This document shows, piece after piece, positions 1 through 13,104 of a stretch of DNA of 64,000 nt. The stretch is from positions 4,766,175 through 4,830,174 of the forward strand of contig VXAI01000028.1 in the NCBI GenBank assembly GCA_013399305.1, given 5' to 3'. The notes under the pieces are model-generated. The model was not told the DNA's origin, did no database searches, and saw only the letters and a program-made list of their open reading frames with translations. This DNA is from Rostratula benghalensis (lineage: Eukaryota > Chordata > Aves > Charadriiformes > Rostratulidae). The translations under genes were made by a program, and so were the position numbers. Within the stretch, counting starts at the first letter, position 1. The number at the start of each line of letters is the position of its first letter.

Positions 1-328
1 ACTGAAAAGAGTCTGGCTCCATCCTCCTTTGACCCACACTTTACATACTTGTATGCATTAATAAGGTCTTCCCCTCAGTCTTCTCCAGGCTAAAGAGTGC
101 CAGCTCTCTAAGCCTTTTCTTATAAAGGAGATGCTCCAATCCCTTAATCACCTTTGTTGCCCTACACTGGACTGCCTCAGTAGTTCCCAGTCTCTCTTGA
201 ACAGGGGAGCCCAGAACTGGATGCAGAGTAGAAGAGGACCTCCCTCGACCTACTGGCCAGACTCTTCCCTATGCAGCCCAGGATTCCATTGATCCTCTTG
301 CTGACAAGGGCGCATTGATGGCTCATGG
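1..328 (-). mobile_element. CR1 LINE fragment, cut by window start
   Basis: The plus strand reads as the reverse complement of the CR1 non-LTR retrotransposon, in the ORF2 C-terminal to 3'-UTR part. Diagnostic stretches are the 'cttctccaggctaaa' segment near 80-95, the 'ggagatgctccaatccctta' segment near 127-146 and the 'gagcccagaactgg' segment near 207-220. Similarity stops at about 328, just after 'tggctcatgg', where unrelated AT-rich sequence begins; this is the 5'-truncated end of the element. The 3' end lies left of the window. No open frame of useful length survives. The CR1 family call is from recalled consensus, not an alignment. Confidence 0.85.
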
Positions 329-3300
329 ATAATGGCTTATGTGTGAATCTGGTTGCAGTGAGGACTTTGCCCTGTAGTTATGTCTTGATTTTTTTTCAAA
401 CACTCCTATTTGGACATATTCTGTTGGGGTTTGGTTGTTTTGGTTTTTTCACAAGTTCCTAAATTTAGATGAAGATGATGATGATGTGCTTTCACCATTT
501 CCCATGTGAATGGGTTCCTAACAGCTTTATGGAATTAATAATAGCCAAGTGTGGAGGCATACCCTCAGAGCAGCACAGAGGGAGACCAATTGAAGAGGGA
601 AGAAAAGCTAAGAGCTGCAATTCTGCAAAATAGGTTCTCCATTTACATTGGACCCAATCTTCTTCCTGGGGCAAAGCTTTTTCACTTGCTACAGACATAA
701 ATCTCAGCTAACTCTTGCTGCTCTGCTACCAATTTTATTGCAATGGCAGTACCGTTGGAATTGTTCAGCAGCAGGGTGTGTGGCTTCCCAACAGCCTCTC
801 TGCCCCAGCCATCAAATACATTTTTCCCTTGCTCCTATCAAGCCTTGAGCCACTTTACAAGGGTCTAAAAGAAAATCATGTGGAGTTGGGCTTTAATAGC
901 ACCAAGGCTGCTCTACTTACTGTCTTTCCCTTGTGCAAGCAAGACTGCGGCTGTGGAGGAAGGGCAACAAAATTGAGTCTGTCATTCCTAGTTGTAGCCT
1001 TTATTCCAGAGTTTTAGGAATAACCACAGCTTCCCAGCAGGAGTCTGCTGTCCATAGCATGTTGCGCAATGTCCTTGCGTCTACATAGCTTCAAGTGACT
1101 GAACCTGCCTTGGTTTGGCATCTTGCTCCAGAGAATGTCTCAACTTTAACTGTGGCTCATGAACAGGTTTAGGGGATAAAATATTGCACCTAACTTATTT
1201 CATACCTCCTGAGAAAGTTAAATTTGAGTGCTTTTTACTAAGCCTTATTGCAGTGCCCCTGTACATAGATCAGAGCCGCTTGGCCCCTGGTTAAGTCCTG
1301 TCGGAGAAGTGCTCAGTCAATGAGAGAAGTGGCTGGTGTCAGGGATGCTGACAGGTAAAGGCATCACGCTGTCATCTAATTTTTGACTAAGGAAAGACCC
1401 TTGCTAGGAGAGCTCTCTGAGAGCACTTAGACACTCATTGCCTGCTGTCAAGAAGCCAGCTTCTAGATTAAAGAGGTGACAAAAAGCCAATTGAAAATCA
1501 CCACAGGGCCAGCCTGCAGTGGGGAAGTTGGATTGTGTCTGTTCAGTGCAGTGGTGATGTGCCTTCAGTGAACAAGAAGAGGAAAAGGCATCTGTTCTTG
1601 CCTTCACAGTGAGGTTTTTTTCTAGTGTGGCAAAGCTCATGCCTTGTAATTAAAGTATCATTAGCTTGTCATTACCCTGGTCATCTAAATATCAGTGCTT
1701 CTACCCTCTCTGGGCTTTTCCATTTAGAGGAGCCTGGAGGATGTGAAAATGAAACTTGGTGATAGATTACAGTAAAAAAAATCTCAAGTCTGGGCAGAAG
1801 CTGAGCATTTAGTTTAGGTGTGCCTAGGGATGGAGGGTTGGTTGTTCTCCCTAGGGAAGTGTATGCTCAGATCTGCATCAAAAGAGGCAAGCAGGAATGC
1901 TTAATGTTGTTAACATGGCTTCCTAAGGCAGATGGTTGTTTGCAGGTTGCATGGCAAAATGAGTAGGGAGAGGGGAGGACTCCATCCGATCTGGCACAGA
2001 AAGAAAAGCAACTCAATGTCAGGGCATGCAGAGGAAGCCTGAGCATTTTGTACAGCTGCAAAAGCTTGGCTGTTGGGTTCATGAGAACGTGCAGCTTTGG
2101 CTCTGCTTGCTTATAGAGGCAGCAGCAAGAAGCAACCAGCATAATTGAAATCTATGATAAAAACCATAAATTAACAGAGGGAAAGTGGTCCTTCTTGTTC
2201 CATCTGAAGTCTTTGCTTCTATTTTATTATCCAAGATGATTGTGAAAAGTGGTTCTGTCACTTGAACATCCCTCTCCAACACCAAACATGGGTTGAGATC
2301 CCAGTATTCCTGATCCTGATAAATTGAAAACTCTATTGTGGGGCCAGAAAAATGTTTCTGAAAAAAAGGAAGATGATTTTAATAATTGATGTGTATATAT
2401 GTATATTGCTAAGTGACATTTGTTTCCTTAGAACATGCAAAGTTGTTCTAACAAATGGTATACATTATCTGCCTGGTTTTGCTTCTAATTAAGGAGCCCA
2501 ATGCTGCTAAATGGACAGATAAGTGGGAGGTCCTGATTAGGCAGCACATTTGTGAATCCCATTGTCTGAGAAGTTCCTGTGAAGCCACAGGGAGGGCTTT
2601 CTCTTGACTACAGAGGGATATATTTAAGTGCTTTTCTGGAGAGAGGTCATCAGGAGTCAAATGTATGGACTCACAGAAGCAAAGCTATTAGAGCAGTAAA
2701 GCTGCTTTATCTAATGATCTTAAAGGAAAGAATCCTAATTTCATTAATAAAGACAAGATTGCGTAGCAGGACGCTTGTGGCCAAAGGAACAAGGCTCTGC
2801 ATGTTTCTCAGCAGAGATGCAGGTCCAGGGTGATGACACATTTTTTCTGTAATTGATTTTATTTTTTAGCTGGCTACATTTGTTAATCTTATGGGAGAAA
2901 ACAGTCTTGTGCAGCTCACTGCAGGTGGGCTCTCTGGGATAGGTTAGAATTAAGCACATCCCAGGTTATTTACTGGAATAACGGAAACTTATATTCTGTT
3001 ATTCCAGCAGTTGTTGTCTTGTTATAAGGCTGAGGGAGGCTGTGAGCAGCATTCAAGAAACAGGCTCTAAAGAGGGCTGTCTAATTTTATTGGTCCCCTT
3101 TGAAAAATTGCATTCCCTCATCTCCTCCACAAAAGAGCTGTGATCTCCATCTCCTCCCACTTGTCATTTGCAATATAGCCTGCTTTGTACAGAATATAAT
3201 CACAATACCAGAGTAGCAATATTTCATCCGGACTTGCAAGCGGCCTTTGGCTTCCCAGAAAAGCAAGTGAACTGCAGTCAGAATTTTTCCACCTTCAGCA

Positions 3301-5545
3301 ACATGCAAAGACAGGGCTATGTGGGTGTTCTGAGGCTCAGGGGATTTCAGCCCATCTGTTGAAAGAAAGGGACTTTTAGGAATTTTTTTATTTTTTTTTT
3401 TTTTAACCCCAAAGGCTGAAAGAAATGGCATCCACAGCTAGTTATCTCGGGGGCAGGGGAGAGAGAAACCTGAAAAATGGAGACAGGCACATGTGTCACT
3501 AAATTAATGTACCTGCTCTGCTGTGGGATAGTCACATCAGCGTCACTGTTGTCATCAGGCACCTCCGACAGCATTAAGTGAGAACAAGTCTGTCACACTT
3601 CATTTACCAGGTTTTGATGATGGATTTGGTAAAATCGTTGCCTAGGCTGATGGACTCTTCTCTCTATAAACAACGCAGGAGTGAGAAATTGGTCCTGATG
3701 TCAATCAGAGTGGCTGTGCAAAGCAAAGGGGGCAGCTATAATCCTTAGGGGAGAAGCAGAGTTGGGCAGGGTTCCCAGCTGCAGTCAGAGAGGGCTGTGT
3801 AAAGGCCTCCCACACCAGCTTGATACAATATGTCGGTATTCCCGCCTGGGAATAAACTCCAGTTACCAAAGGTCTGGTCTGAGATAAGCACAGAGAAACC
3901 CAAAGCCAGCGCAGTGCATCTCAGGCTTCACATTAATTTTTTAATTCATAGGTGGATCTCACTGCTCCCAAGGAGGAAGCAAAGGCTTTAAAACCCAGAT
4001 GTATCAAACATCCAGGGGTGTATGTTGGTACGCAAGAGAAAATGTGACCAATAGGATCTGACCCTGCAAAACCAAAGTGCATAAAAAGGGGCCATCTTTT
4101 CTGTCTCGTTGGTAGAGACTTTCCATTTGTGGACTGGTACGAGCTGTTTCATGCTCACCATAATGACATTGCTTCCTAATTTAACATCAAAATTCAGCTA
4201 GCCTGTAGCCCTTGGAAAATCAGTGAGTGATTTGGTGGGGTTGGGCTGAAAACTGGATTTTGATGCGTTTGGGTTCCTGGCTTCCCTGGAAATCGATGTC
4301 AAATGTACCCTTTGGCATCAGAAATACTTTTAAAATCTGGCCCTAAATGTATTTATCCTGGAGGAAGTGTCTGAGTTGCAATCAAAATGTGGAATTCATG
4401 ACAAAATCTGTCCTGTGGCAAAGCATTAATGCTGCTCAACCTGAAATTAATAGCAGATGCAACACTGGTTATTACTGCAGAGAGGACTGGGGAAAAATAT
4501 ATATAAAGATATTTTTATTATTTTTTTTCCTGATTAAAATAGATAAGTATCCCAGTCTCCATAGAAAGTCTCTCTGGACTATGTTGGCAATAGAATTATA
4601 TGATCTTGAATAATCGGTAATCTCAAATTGTTTCAAGATGTAGCATTTGATTAGTGTCCATGCGCGATGGGGCACAGCTATGTCTGTCTGTGCACACATT
4701 GTCCTGGTTTCTGACCATTTCATTGCCCATAGCACCACAAGGTTTTTTTGAGATGCAAAACAAGCTGAGCTTTGTGTCTTGCCATGGGACAGGCAGAGCA
4801 GGGCTTAGCGATTCCCTGGGTGTTGTCTTGCAAAACCTTCTGGCGGGCAGCAGCTCCCTGGTTTGGGTCCCCCTTCACACCCTTCTCACAGGCCCACTGA
4901 GGCTCATGAGAGCTGTTCCCATCTCCAGCCTCTCTCCATCAAGCAGTAGGACCCGCCTCTTCACCTTATTTTTGGTGCAGTGCCAGGAAAAGCAGCGATA
5001 TTAAAGTTAATTAGATAAATATATACGTATTTCGTAATCAGGCAGTTAATTATGGCTTAGGGAGCAGATGGCAGTCCCTGGCATTTACTCCATCTATTCA
5101 TAGCTGGTTTTAAATGAGGTATATATATTGCAGCTAATTATGATTCAATATAAAATATGTAGGCAATTGGGAACTTAGCCCTTGTGTAAACGCATGTTGT
5201 TTGTCTGAAGAGTGCACATTGTTTTGGGAGAGCTGTGGGGAGAGTCCCTTTGCAAATGCCTCCCTTCTCCCCTCCCCAGGGTTTGGGTGACAGTGCCCCT
5301 GACTTGGTACTCATGCTCTTTCATAGGAGAACTTAGGCTATCATTTACTTTGGTTTCTTAAAAGCTTATAAAATGTCTAACTCCTTAAAATCCAGATGGG
5401 CGGTATAAAAATAATAAGAGCACTACCACTGTTGGAAAAATACAGAGATAGGGACTCTTCAAAACATCTAAGAAATATTTGGTTTCTTTACAATGTCACA
5501 TGTAAAATTATTTTGCTAATACCTGTGAAAATAAGATCATGTTTT
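329..5545. other. Unique noncoding sequence, no gene seen
   Basis: AT-rich sequence with frequent stops in all frames and no recognisable protein homology. It holds a T-rich run near 3386-3404, a short hairpin (2973-3007) and, near 4990-5160, a patch rich in TAATTA/TTAATTA-type homeodomain core sites with little simple repeat, which could be conserved noncoding DNA. The segment near 4780-4990 is more GC-rich than its surroundings and has an open stretch on the plus strand, but its translation resembles nothing I know. Confidence 0.6.
2973..3007. repeat. Perfect 10-bp inverted repeat (hairpin)
   Basis: CTGGAATAAC at 2973-2982 is the exact reverse complement of GTTATTCCAG at 2998-3007, separated by a 15-base loop. 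Pairing does not extend outward. It could be a chance hairpin, a palindromic protein-binding site or a remnant of a small inverted-repeat element; no flanking target duplication is visible. Confidence 0.6.
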
Positions 5546-5559
5546 CACACACACACACA
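5546..5559. repeat. Short (AC)n microsatellite
   Basis: Seven AC/CA units in a row, lying directly upstream of a G-rich block. Confidence 0.8.
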
Positions 5560-5563
5560 AGCT

Positions 5564-5578
5564 GGGGGGGAGGGAGGG
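5564..5578 (+). other. G-quadruplex-type motif
   Basis: Seven consecutive G, then A, GGG, A, GGG. Split as GGG-G-GGG-A-GGG-A-GGG it meets the simple four-run rule for an intramolecular G-quadruplex with one-base loops on the plus strand. There is no gene context to suggest a role. Confidence 0.45.
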
Positions 5579-8543
5579 TGTGAATATTTGCAGAAATGTA
5601 GATTAGGAAAAGTTTGAAAACCAATATGGAAAATGAGGAGGCTGAGTTTTGGCTTCCAACATCCAATGCGCCCTCCATAGGCTTTTTAGGGTTTTTCCCT
5701 CAGTAGGAAAGGGCCATCCTGAGCATGGAGCATTTGTGTTCTTCAATGTCAGGCTAGGAGATCATCAGGTCTAATTTAATTTGAGAGTGTGGAGGGGTGC
5801 TGATCTCACAAAGGGAGAACAAGGAAGCTAGAAATGAAATGTCAGAGGGATATAAGCCTACACGCCTGATGAGCTGTGTTGAACTATTTTTTCTTAGCAA
5901 TTAATTTCTAAGACATTTTGCTCCTGCTCAAATTAACATTTTTCAGAAGTGAAGAAGGAAACCCAGTGCTGTATCCTGAGGAGTATCATGGTTTTCAGTC
6001 TTGGTCATAAAGCTTAGAAAGACTACAATAAATCGATAGACGTTTACAAGACCAAAACCACATTGTAAACCTCCTTCTACTTAAAGGAGGAAAATGGATC
6101 AGAGGTCACTGTTGTCTTCAGCTGATGTACTAAGACCTAAAATGGTGTGATCTAAATTTTTTGAGCTTTTTCAACTGAGTTCAGGCCTGAAAGTATATAT
6201 GTGAATAAGTTTACCTACAGATGTTGCAAGTGAAATTCCTTAAATCTTGTAGATTGTGGCTTTGAATAGATAAAAGAAACTATTGCAGAAATCGTTCATG
6301 AAGTTCACACTATTTTTTTGGTGAAATTATTCAGCCTATCCATTCCCAGGTCAATGGTAATTCTGCCTGCCATTGCTCACTATATTTATAAAATGCTTTG
6401 TTTATCCAAAAAGCTTTAGAAATTTTATAATGGCTTTAAAGGAGATGGGTCTTTCTTTTATGCTCTTATATTGTGCCTAATAAGCAGAATATTTGCGAAC
6501 ATGTACTCCTTATACATACGGTTGATTAGGTCCATGTGGATATATTCATATGTTGATGGCAGGCTGTCTTACTTATAAGAAAAATAATGGGTTTTTCCAC
6601 GCCCAGATCTAAACAGTGCAACAACACAATTCACAATTCAGTAGAGCAAGATGTGTTTGATTTGTTAGGGTGTGTCCATCACACCCCACACCCCCCCTCC
6701 AGAGAGAAGTAGTATTAAATTTAAAATGCTTCACTTCAAAGCGTGGACTTAAATGCTATTTTTCATTTATATTCTCTTGACAGAGAAATAAAAACAATCA
6801 AAAGTGGCATTTTCCCCATAGCTTGACATTTTCTGGGGAACCTATCAGTTCTGATGGTTAAAATTATGTTAAGGAAAATGTTTGTTGTTTCCAGTAAAGA
6901 AGGTAAAAATAAAAGGATCCTGGAATCACCCAAGAACTCTTTTGTAGTTTAGGAGTATCTAATGGTGAGTAAAATGGGAAAACTGGCTCCTGAAGGTCCA
7001 ATATGCATTGTGTCCATTAAATGATAAAGATAAAAGTACCGGGAATCACTATTGTCATAACTGTGCAAAGACCGCAAAACTAAAACCACATTCCTTTGGC
7101 ACTGCTGTTGCCAGTTTTAGGAAGACAGACCTTTGCAGCCTCTAGGAACCCCTGCGTATGAGCACCCTTTGTTATCTCAAGCTTCTCCCCATTCCTCACC
7201 CTTCCAGAGCTTTACAGGGAGGTTGCTGCTCTCTTTCATTTCATCTTTGTCCCTTGTAACCTTCTCAGAGGCACTGAGAAAATCAATTGAATTATACTTG
7301 TTTTGGGGGGGATTGCAGGATAATGGAAGCAGCTCTTGTGGATGTGACACAGAGACTGCATCCATTCATCCCCGAGGCACGATGAATGGAGGTGTGAATT
7401 GATTTTGACTAAAGTACCTCCAGAGCCAGGACTTCAGCAAGAACCTTACAAAATAAGGCAAATTACATTCTGCATTGTATAGAATTATATTCTTTGTTCT
7501 TTAAATACATCTTGTGCTGAATAACATCCAGGCAAGTTATATAATTGGAGAACTTGGGAATCCTGGTAGTTTCTGTGACTCTGGAAGGGCATCAGGGAAA
7601 CCATACTCTGACGTGAGCTGTCAAATTTGCCTGCTGGCTGGTTTAGCAATGAGTCCAACGAGGTCAGCCCGCTTGATTTGTTAACTGTGTTGTGTTTCTG
7701 TCTTTGTGATTTATCTTTATTTTTAATTGTTTCTCTTCTTATTAAATCGTAATTTAATTTTATTAAACCATAACACTTCTGCCATCGCATACAAAGAATA
7801 CAGCTGACACCACCAACAACTACATAACCACACAATTATGCTGCAGGCTAGTAGGGACTTTACTTTTACAGGGATGCTCTAAATTCTCTTGCAATGATTG
7901 TTTACTTCATACCTTCGTAACTTTGTGATTGACTGTTGTGTATGTATTGATAGTATATTAGCCTAACTCATCTGAAGTTTTTGGCTGGTCGCCCTCAATC
8001 ATTTTATACTCTATAGCATTTCTCTTTTGTCTTAGATTTTTAAAAGCAACATATAAGCACAAAAATATGTATTAAATTGACTTTTATATTGAATACGTAT
8101 CCCACAAGCATTATTGCTCTCATTTTATCAGAGATTAAAAACCACCTGTGCTAAAAATACCCAGTTTCCCAGACTATATAATATATATAATACCAGAAAG
8201 TGGGGAGAAAAAACAAATCTAGAATAATGATAATCAGCCCCTGCATAGTGCATTGGTTTATTGCAAAGTATATGTAATATTCTATTAAATTGTTTAATAA
8301 AATGAACAAAATGTCTTTTAAAAGCAAAGACATGTTTCATCTATAAATTTGATTTGGTGCAACTTTTAAGCCCTTTAAGTGACACTTAACATTGTAGCAG
8401 CAAGTGCTGAGGGCTGTTATAATCATGGATGATTAGAGCTGATAAAACAGTTCCCCCAGAATATGTGTATTCTCTAAATATTAAAGCCAAACAAAAACTT
8501 AAACAAACAAAGAGCACAAACAAACAGAAAATAATTTGAAGGC
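5579..8543. other. Unique noncoding sequence, no gene seen
   Basis: AT-rich sequence without recognisable coding or mobile-element homology. A C-rich patch lies near 6680-6702. An AT-only patch near 8170-8195 is dominated by TATA-type steps. Short open stretches here overlap each other on opposite strands and look like chance frames. Confidence 0.6.
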
Positions 8544-8571
8544 GAAAGAAAAAAAGAAAGAAAGAAAGAAG
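8544..8571 (+). repeat. (AAAG)n simple repeat
   Basis: Imperfect AAAG/GAAA tetranucleotide run with one A-rich interruption, following an A-rich stretch from about 8490. Confidence 0.75.
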
Positions 8572-9140
8572 AACTAAGGCCCTAAATTCAAGTCATGTGA
8601 GCACATGCAGGCTTCTAGAAATATATCTCCTGAGTAATTTTTCTCTACAACTAGAATTTGGTCCTGCTAATCTAGCACTGGACCTTGTAATTTGTTCTTC
8701 ATTCATAACTGGAAGCTAATTGCTATCGCAGTACAAATAATAATAAAATTATTATACTATAATGATCATGTCATAAACTCCAGGAGAAGGAAGCACTTAG
8801 GAAGGAAGAGCTCTGTACAACCTCACACTAATCAAAATTGCTGTTGAATTTAATGCTTCTGTGGCATTGTTAATAATAATAAATGCAAAATGATGTATCC
8901 TGCTCCAGTAGGTAATTATACTTGACCGAGCTGAATTGATTTGCTTTGTGTTCAGTTGAGCTGAACTGACATACAAGTGACACCTTCTAAGTTTATGGCA
9001 CCTGTCACTCATCCCAAATAAATGACCTTTTCAGAGATACAGAATTAATTTTCTGAGATCCTTCTGACATGGAAGGAAACAGCCCTATTCACACTAGTTT
9101 AGGAAATACAGGATTTTTTCACTCGATTACAAGGCTCGAA

Positions 9141-9178
9141 TAATGCATAAATAATATTTAATATATATTATATATCGA
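9141..9178. repeat. AT-rich low-complexity patch
   Basis: Almost pure A/T with TAATATATATTATATA-like self-complementary runs. Confidence 0.7.
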
Positions 9179-11572
9179 ATCTTTGAAAATTTTAGTGGCT
9201 TCATGAATATTGAAAAAAGCCTGTCCTCATAATTGTGATTTGTGAGATAATTTTATTCTTCCTTATCTTTGATTTTGAGTTGTACAGTACTTGAGAATGC
9301 TTCCCAAAAGGGCTCTCTGATTTGTATCGTCTCCAAAAAATTTTAAAAACACAGACTCAAAGCTATGATGTGTCTAAACATCCCTCTTATCACCATCAGC
9401 CTCTGTCTGGGAAGGTGGCACTCCTTTTAGTGGCAGTCTGCTCCGCTTGTTTTTCACCCAAGCACAGTCAAAGTTCGCTCTTAATTTAAAGATGGCTATT
9501 GTAGGAGTTAATCACTTGCCAACCATTTCAGTTAGCTTAATTGTATTCACCCAAATAGTTTCTATACTGCTCATTTAGTGAATACTTTTTAAAGTCTCTC
9601 TGTAAGGTTCCAGGGCGTTAGCTGCTGTGGAGGATGTCAGTCTATCCCTGCTCTGTGTGCTGTGGAAGCTTTGTGCGTAACCTTCCACTAATAAGAAAAT
9701 CAATATTTTAAGTCCTATCCTGTTTCGGTGTTCAAATTCACTCTGTTTAGATGTAAATTTTTTAATCTCCTCTGAATTAAAAGCCAGGGAAGAAACCCTA
9801 GCCATTCTGTAAATGGATTTAGAATTGAAGGATGTGACTTACAGGACAACACATCTTGTCTCTTATATTTAATGCTGAAAAGAATATATACACAGTATCC
9901 TGTTTGGTATTGAAGTGACACAGGCAGCAAGGACAGTCTGTCACAAAGCCTGGTCTTGTCTTCTCAGTGTCATAAGCAGACACAGAGAGAGAATGGTCCC
10001 TTTGGATTTTCTCTGACAATGTGGTTTTCGGCTGCAATGTGGTTTGCTTTCTGCATGGAAGAAATTGATAGACAGTGAGGAAGGGCAGTGGAAAACATTT
10101 GGGCAGCTTTAGTAGGCATTGATTCATGCAGCTTGCTTCATCACAGCAGTCTAAAGAAAAAGCTTAATTGTTTCTGTTTCCTTTTGGTGCCAGAGCTTTC
10201 CAGACGGTGGATCATAGTCCTGTCGTGAGGACTGTAGCACTGAGTTATTGGTTATTGCCCTCCCGTCTTCTGTTGCCTTCCTCCTCAAGCCACTGTTATG
10301 GTCTGTATGGAGCAAGGAAACTTTATGGGCTGATGGACTAGTATTCTGGCACCACAAGGAACACCATCTTTTTTTTTTTTTTTCTCAATTAATTATGAAA
10401 AAAATTAAAAGAGAAAAAAAAATTATACTGGAATGCATTGCTCTCCGAGGTACAGGAAGGGAGTAGACCATGGTGTGGGGCACAAAGCTCACAGAGGTGT
10501 GAGCTACAGGCATCCCTTCTGCTCTGCAACATAGCTGTTCTGGGAGGGTATTGCTGTTCTGCTAAAATCCACCTTGTCCCAGCCCAGCTGTATGAATTGA
10601 GGTACCTGGTACAGGTCACTTTGTGATTCCAGAGACAGCATTAAAAGCTTGGCTAGCAGAGGACAGTGCTGCCAGGTACCTGTCTGTCACCTCCTTGTTC
10701 CTGTTCCCCAACCAGAACAAGTTTCCTCCAGACACTGTCAGAATGTCAATAAATTAAATGGGAGTCTTGGGCGGACTTTGCATTTGCTGTGGTATCTCTT
10801 TCCTGAAGTGGTGTGGGCAGGGGGTTGTGACCCTACTCTGAACATGATTTGAGTTACAAGATAGGTTCCCTCCTCTGCTGCTTTTTGTTTGCAAAGGGGA
10901 GATGACAATACTCTTTCTTTAAAAGTGCCTTTGGCATTTTGGAGCATGATTTTTAAAATCCTGAAGGTACAGTTCATGAAAATACAACTTGTGTGTAGTT
11001 GAAAACACAATGTTAATGCATTATTAAGAACAGTGTAATATATAGACTGCTCTGTAAGTCTCCAAGCTTATGTCTTCCTCCAGGTAGCTCTATAATTATA
11101 ATTAATAACCAATCGTCATGTATTGCATCAACCATCATTCTAAGATTAGTTGAAATATTCTCAAGGAAGCAATTCAAAGAAATCAACCCTCAGCCTTCCC
11201 AGACATTTAAATTGATATTTAATGCAAAATAGCCATCACTATGTGATTTAACCCTTTTAGAGAAGGACATCTGGAAAAAACACTTCAGACAAAAACCTTC
11301 GAGTCCCATATTACCCATTGCAGTGTACCCACCAAGTGCCATCATAGCTTTATGCCCTCACCAATGCAAACAGTGGAGAGAAGGCCCTGGGACAATTCTG
11401 TCTGTCAGCATTAGGCTTCCAAATTGTGAGTATGAACTGGATAGGAATTGGAAGGAAACTAATTTACTAGCAATTTCTATTAAGCCAGTAGTCACTGCCT
11501 CAATGCCCATTTAACTTAGCACAGTAGGGAGCCTGAAAATATAGACAGTAAAATTCTCCTTTCATAATGGAT

Positions 11573-11615
11573 GAATTAATTTAGCCAGCCTAGTTAATTC
11601 GAATGCAAATTATGT
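11573..11615. promoter_or_regulatory. Candidate enhancer patch: octamer plus TTAATT sites
   Basis: A perfect POU octamer, ATGCAAAT (11603-11610), sits next to GTTAATTCG and GAATTAATTTAG within about 40 bases. POU octamer sites close to homeodomain/SOX-type AT cores are common in vertebrate developmental enhancers. This is a motif match only; in AT-rich DNA chance hits are frequent. Confidence 0.25.
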
Positions 11616-12009
11616 GTTGAAAGTGTCCATTATTTATTGCTTCATCTAAGACTGTTTCTCTGTTTCCCTCCTTAATTTCTGAAGTGCAGCAGAGAAGTGC
11701 TGAGCCACCAAACACTCTCTTAGACATCAGCCAAATTTAGTACACTTTCAAATGATGTTTGATTATTTTTTTTTTCTTCTCTGCTTTAAACCTAATTTGG
11801 GAATTGTTTATTTGCTTTCACTTGTTTGCGGTTTCCAGCTGTGGAGCGTTTCCACTGCCAAGCGGTTCATTTTCAAGTGAGCAGTTGGATACCAGGAACA
11901 CCTAATCCAAGCTGGATGACCGCTGCCAATTGCACACTGTATTTCCCTTTGGGTCAGGTTGGAAAGTAACTGTGTGGTCCTGCTCTGGGTGAGAGCTTGC
12001 ACCTGTACT

Positions 12010-12037
12010 CACATGCACACGTACACACACACACACC
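12010..12037. repeat. (CA)n microsatellite, interrupted
   Basis: CA-rich run with CATGCA and GTA interruptions followed by a pure ACACAC tract. Confidence 0.75.
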
Positions 12038-12423
12038 TACTTGCATGTGTCTGAGTCCTCCTGGACATTTGCTTGGGCAGTAGTATGTGGTGTTCCTGCC
12101 CCCATCAACTAATTTCATGACACAGGTTCCTTCTGTGGCTGCATTTTGACAAAAGATGAGCACCACCTGAGATGTCGTAGCTTCACAGGAGGGTGACAGA
12201 CACTCCAGGAGGTGCAGGAACTCCCTGGAGGTCCGCAAGTCCTGCGAGGCTAGTGCCAGAGTGACCCTCTGCCTCTTGTTCCCCAGGCACTGTCCATACA
12301 AGATTATCCACAGCAATAAACATCTAATTTGAGAAAGTCATAAGAAAATGAAGGAAAGGGCAGAACAAAAGTAAAGAATGCAATATAGAAAGGAAGTTAC
12401 CTTATTGTGGTATTTCTAGGACT

Positions 12424-13104
12424 TTGTTTATTTTCATTGTGTATCTCTCTACTTCTTTGGGAATATCGCACCATAGTAACCAAGCAGAGGGCAGCTCTTG
12501 TTTTACCAGGGTCCCCTCCAGAGCAGAGGTTTCCATTTGTGTTGTAGGAAGATGGCATCATTTGAACTGTCAGCCAATTGATCAGGGGAATGCATTGCAA
12601 GTCTCTAATAAAAAACGCTGGAGGACTCCCGCCAAAAATAGATGGCAGCCAAGTAGGAAATCAGGCTGCAATTTTGCAGAGAGTAGATGGTTATTAAAGT
12701 GTTTTGTATTTAACAGCGAGGAAAATCCATTTCTATTCGTACTGCACTTAGAAATTTCTATTCCACATAGAAGAGGAAAAATGCTGTTATTTCACTTGGT
12801 TAGAGAGGTGAAGCAGAATGGTCAGACACCTTTGCAAGGGCAGCCAAACTGTTTCTTTTCATGTGAAGAACATTTTTTTGCTAGACGCAGCTCTCCATTT
12901 ACCATTTTCCTTCAACGTTCTCCAAAGTCTCTGCTTAAAATGGATGAGGTAAGCTCTATGATCCTCTCTCTCACACAGGTAATAAATGATTCTTCATTTA
13001 AGATCATGAATACAGCTCCCAATCTCACTGCTTTCCCAGCTGGAGACACCAAAAAACTAACCTGCGGCTGGGCTCTACAAAGCAATCTGGAGAAAAGCAG
13101 CTGA
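12424..13104 (+). other. Long orphan open reading stretch, probably not a gene
   Basis: This is the longest open frame of the window, 226 codons, but it begins at a TTG. The first ATG is at 12781 and leaves only 107 residues. The translation is rich in Lys, Ser, Trp and Cys in its first half, has no recognised domain, no signal peptide and no clear membrane segment. Part of the opposite strand is open as well. No poly(A) signal or splice sites are convincingly placed around it. A single open run of this length is rare but not impossible by chance in 64 kb read in six frames. I treat it as non-coding unless transcripts show otherwise. Confidence 0.2.

Larger units (their letters stand above)
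8572..12009. other. Unique noncoding sequence with homeodomain-type sites
   Basis: No gene or mobile element recognised. The patch 8700-9010 is rich in TAAT cores and contains GTTCAG-N5-CTGAAC, a small palindrome near 8952-8968. An A/T tract lies at 10372-10425, where a T run is followed by an A-rich stretch. Open frames on both strands overlap and are short. Confidence 0.55.
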
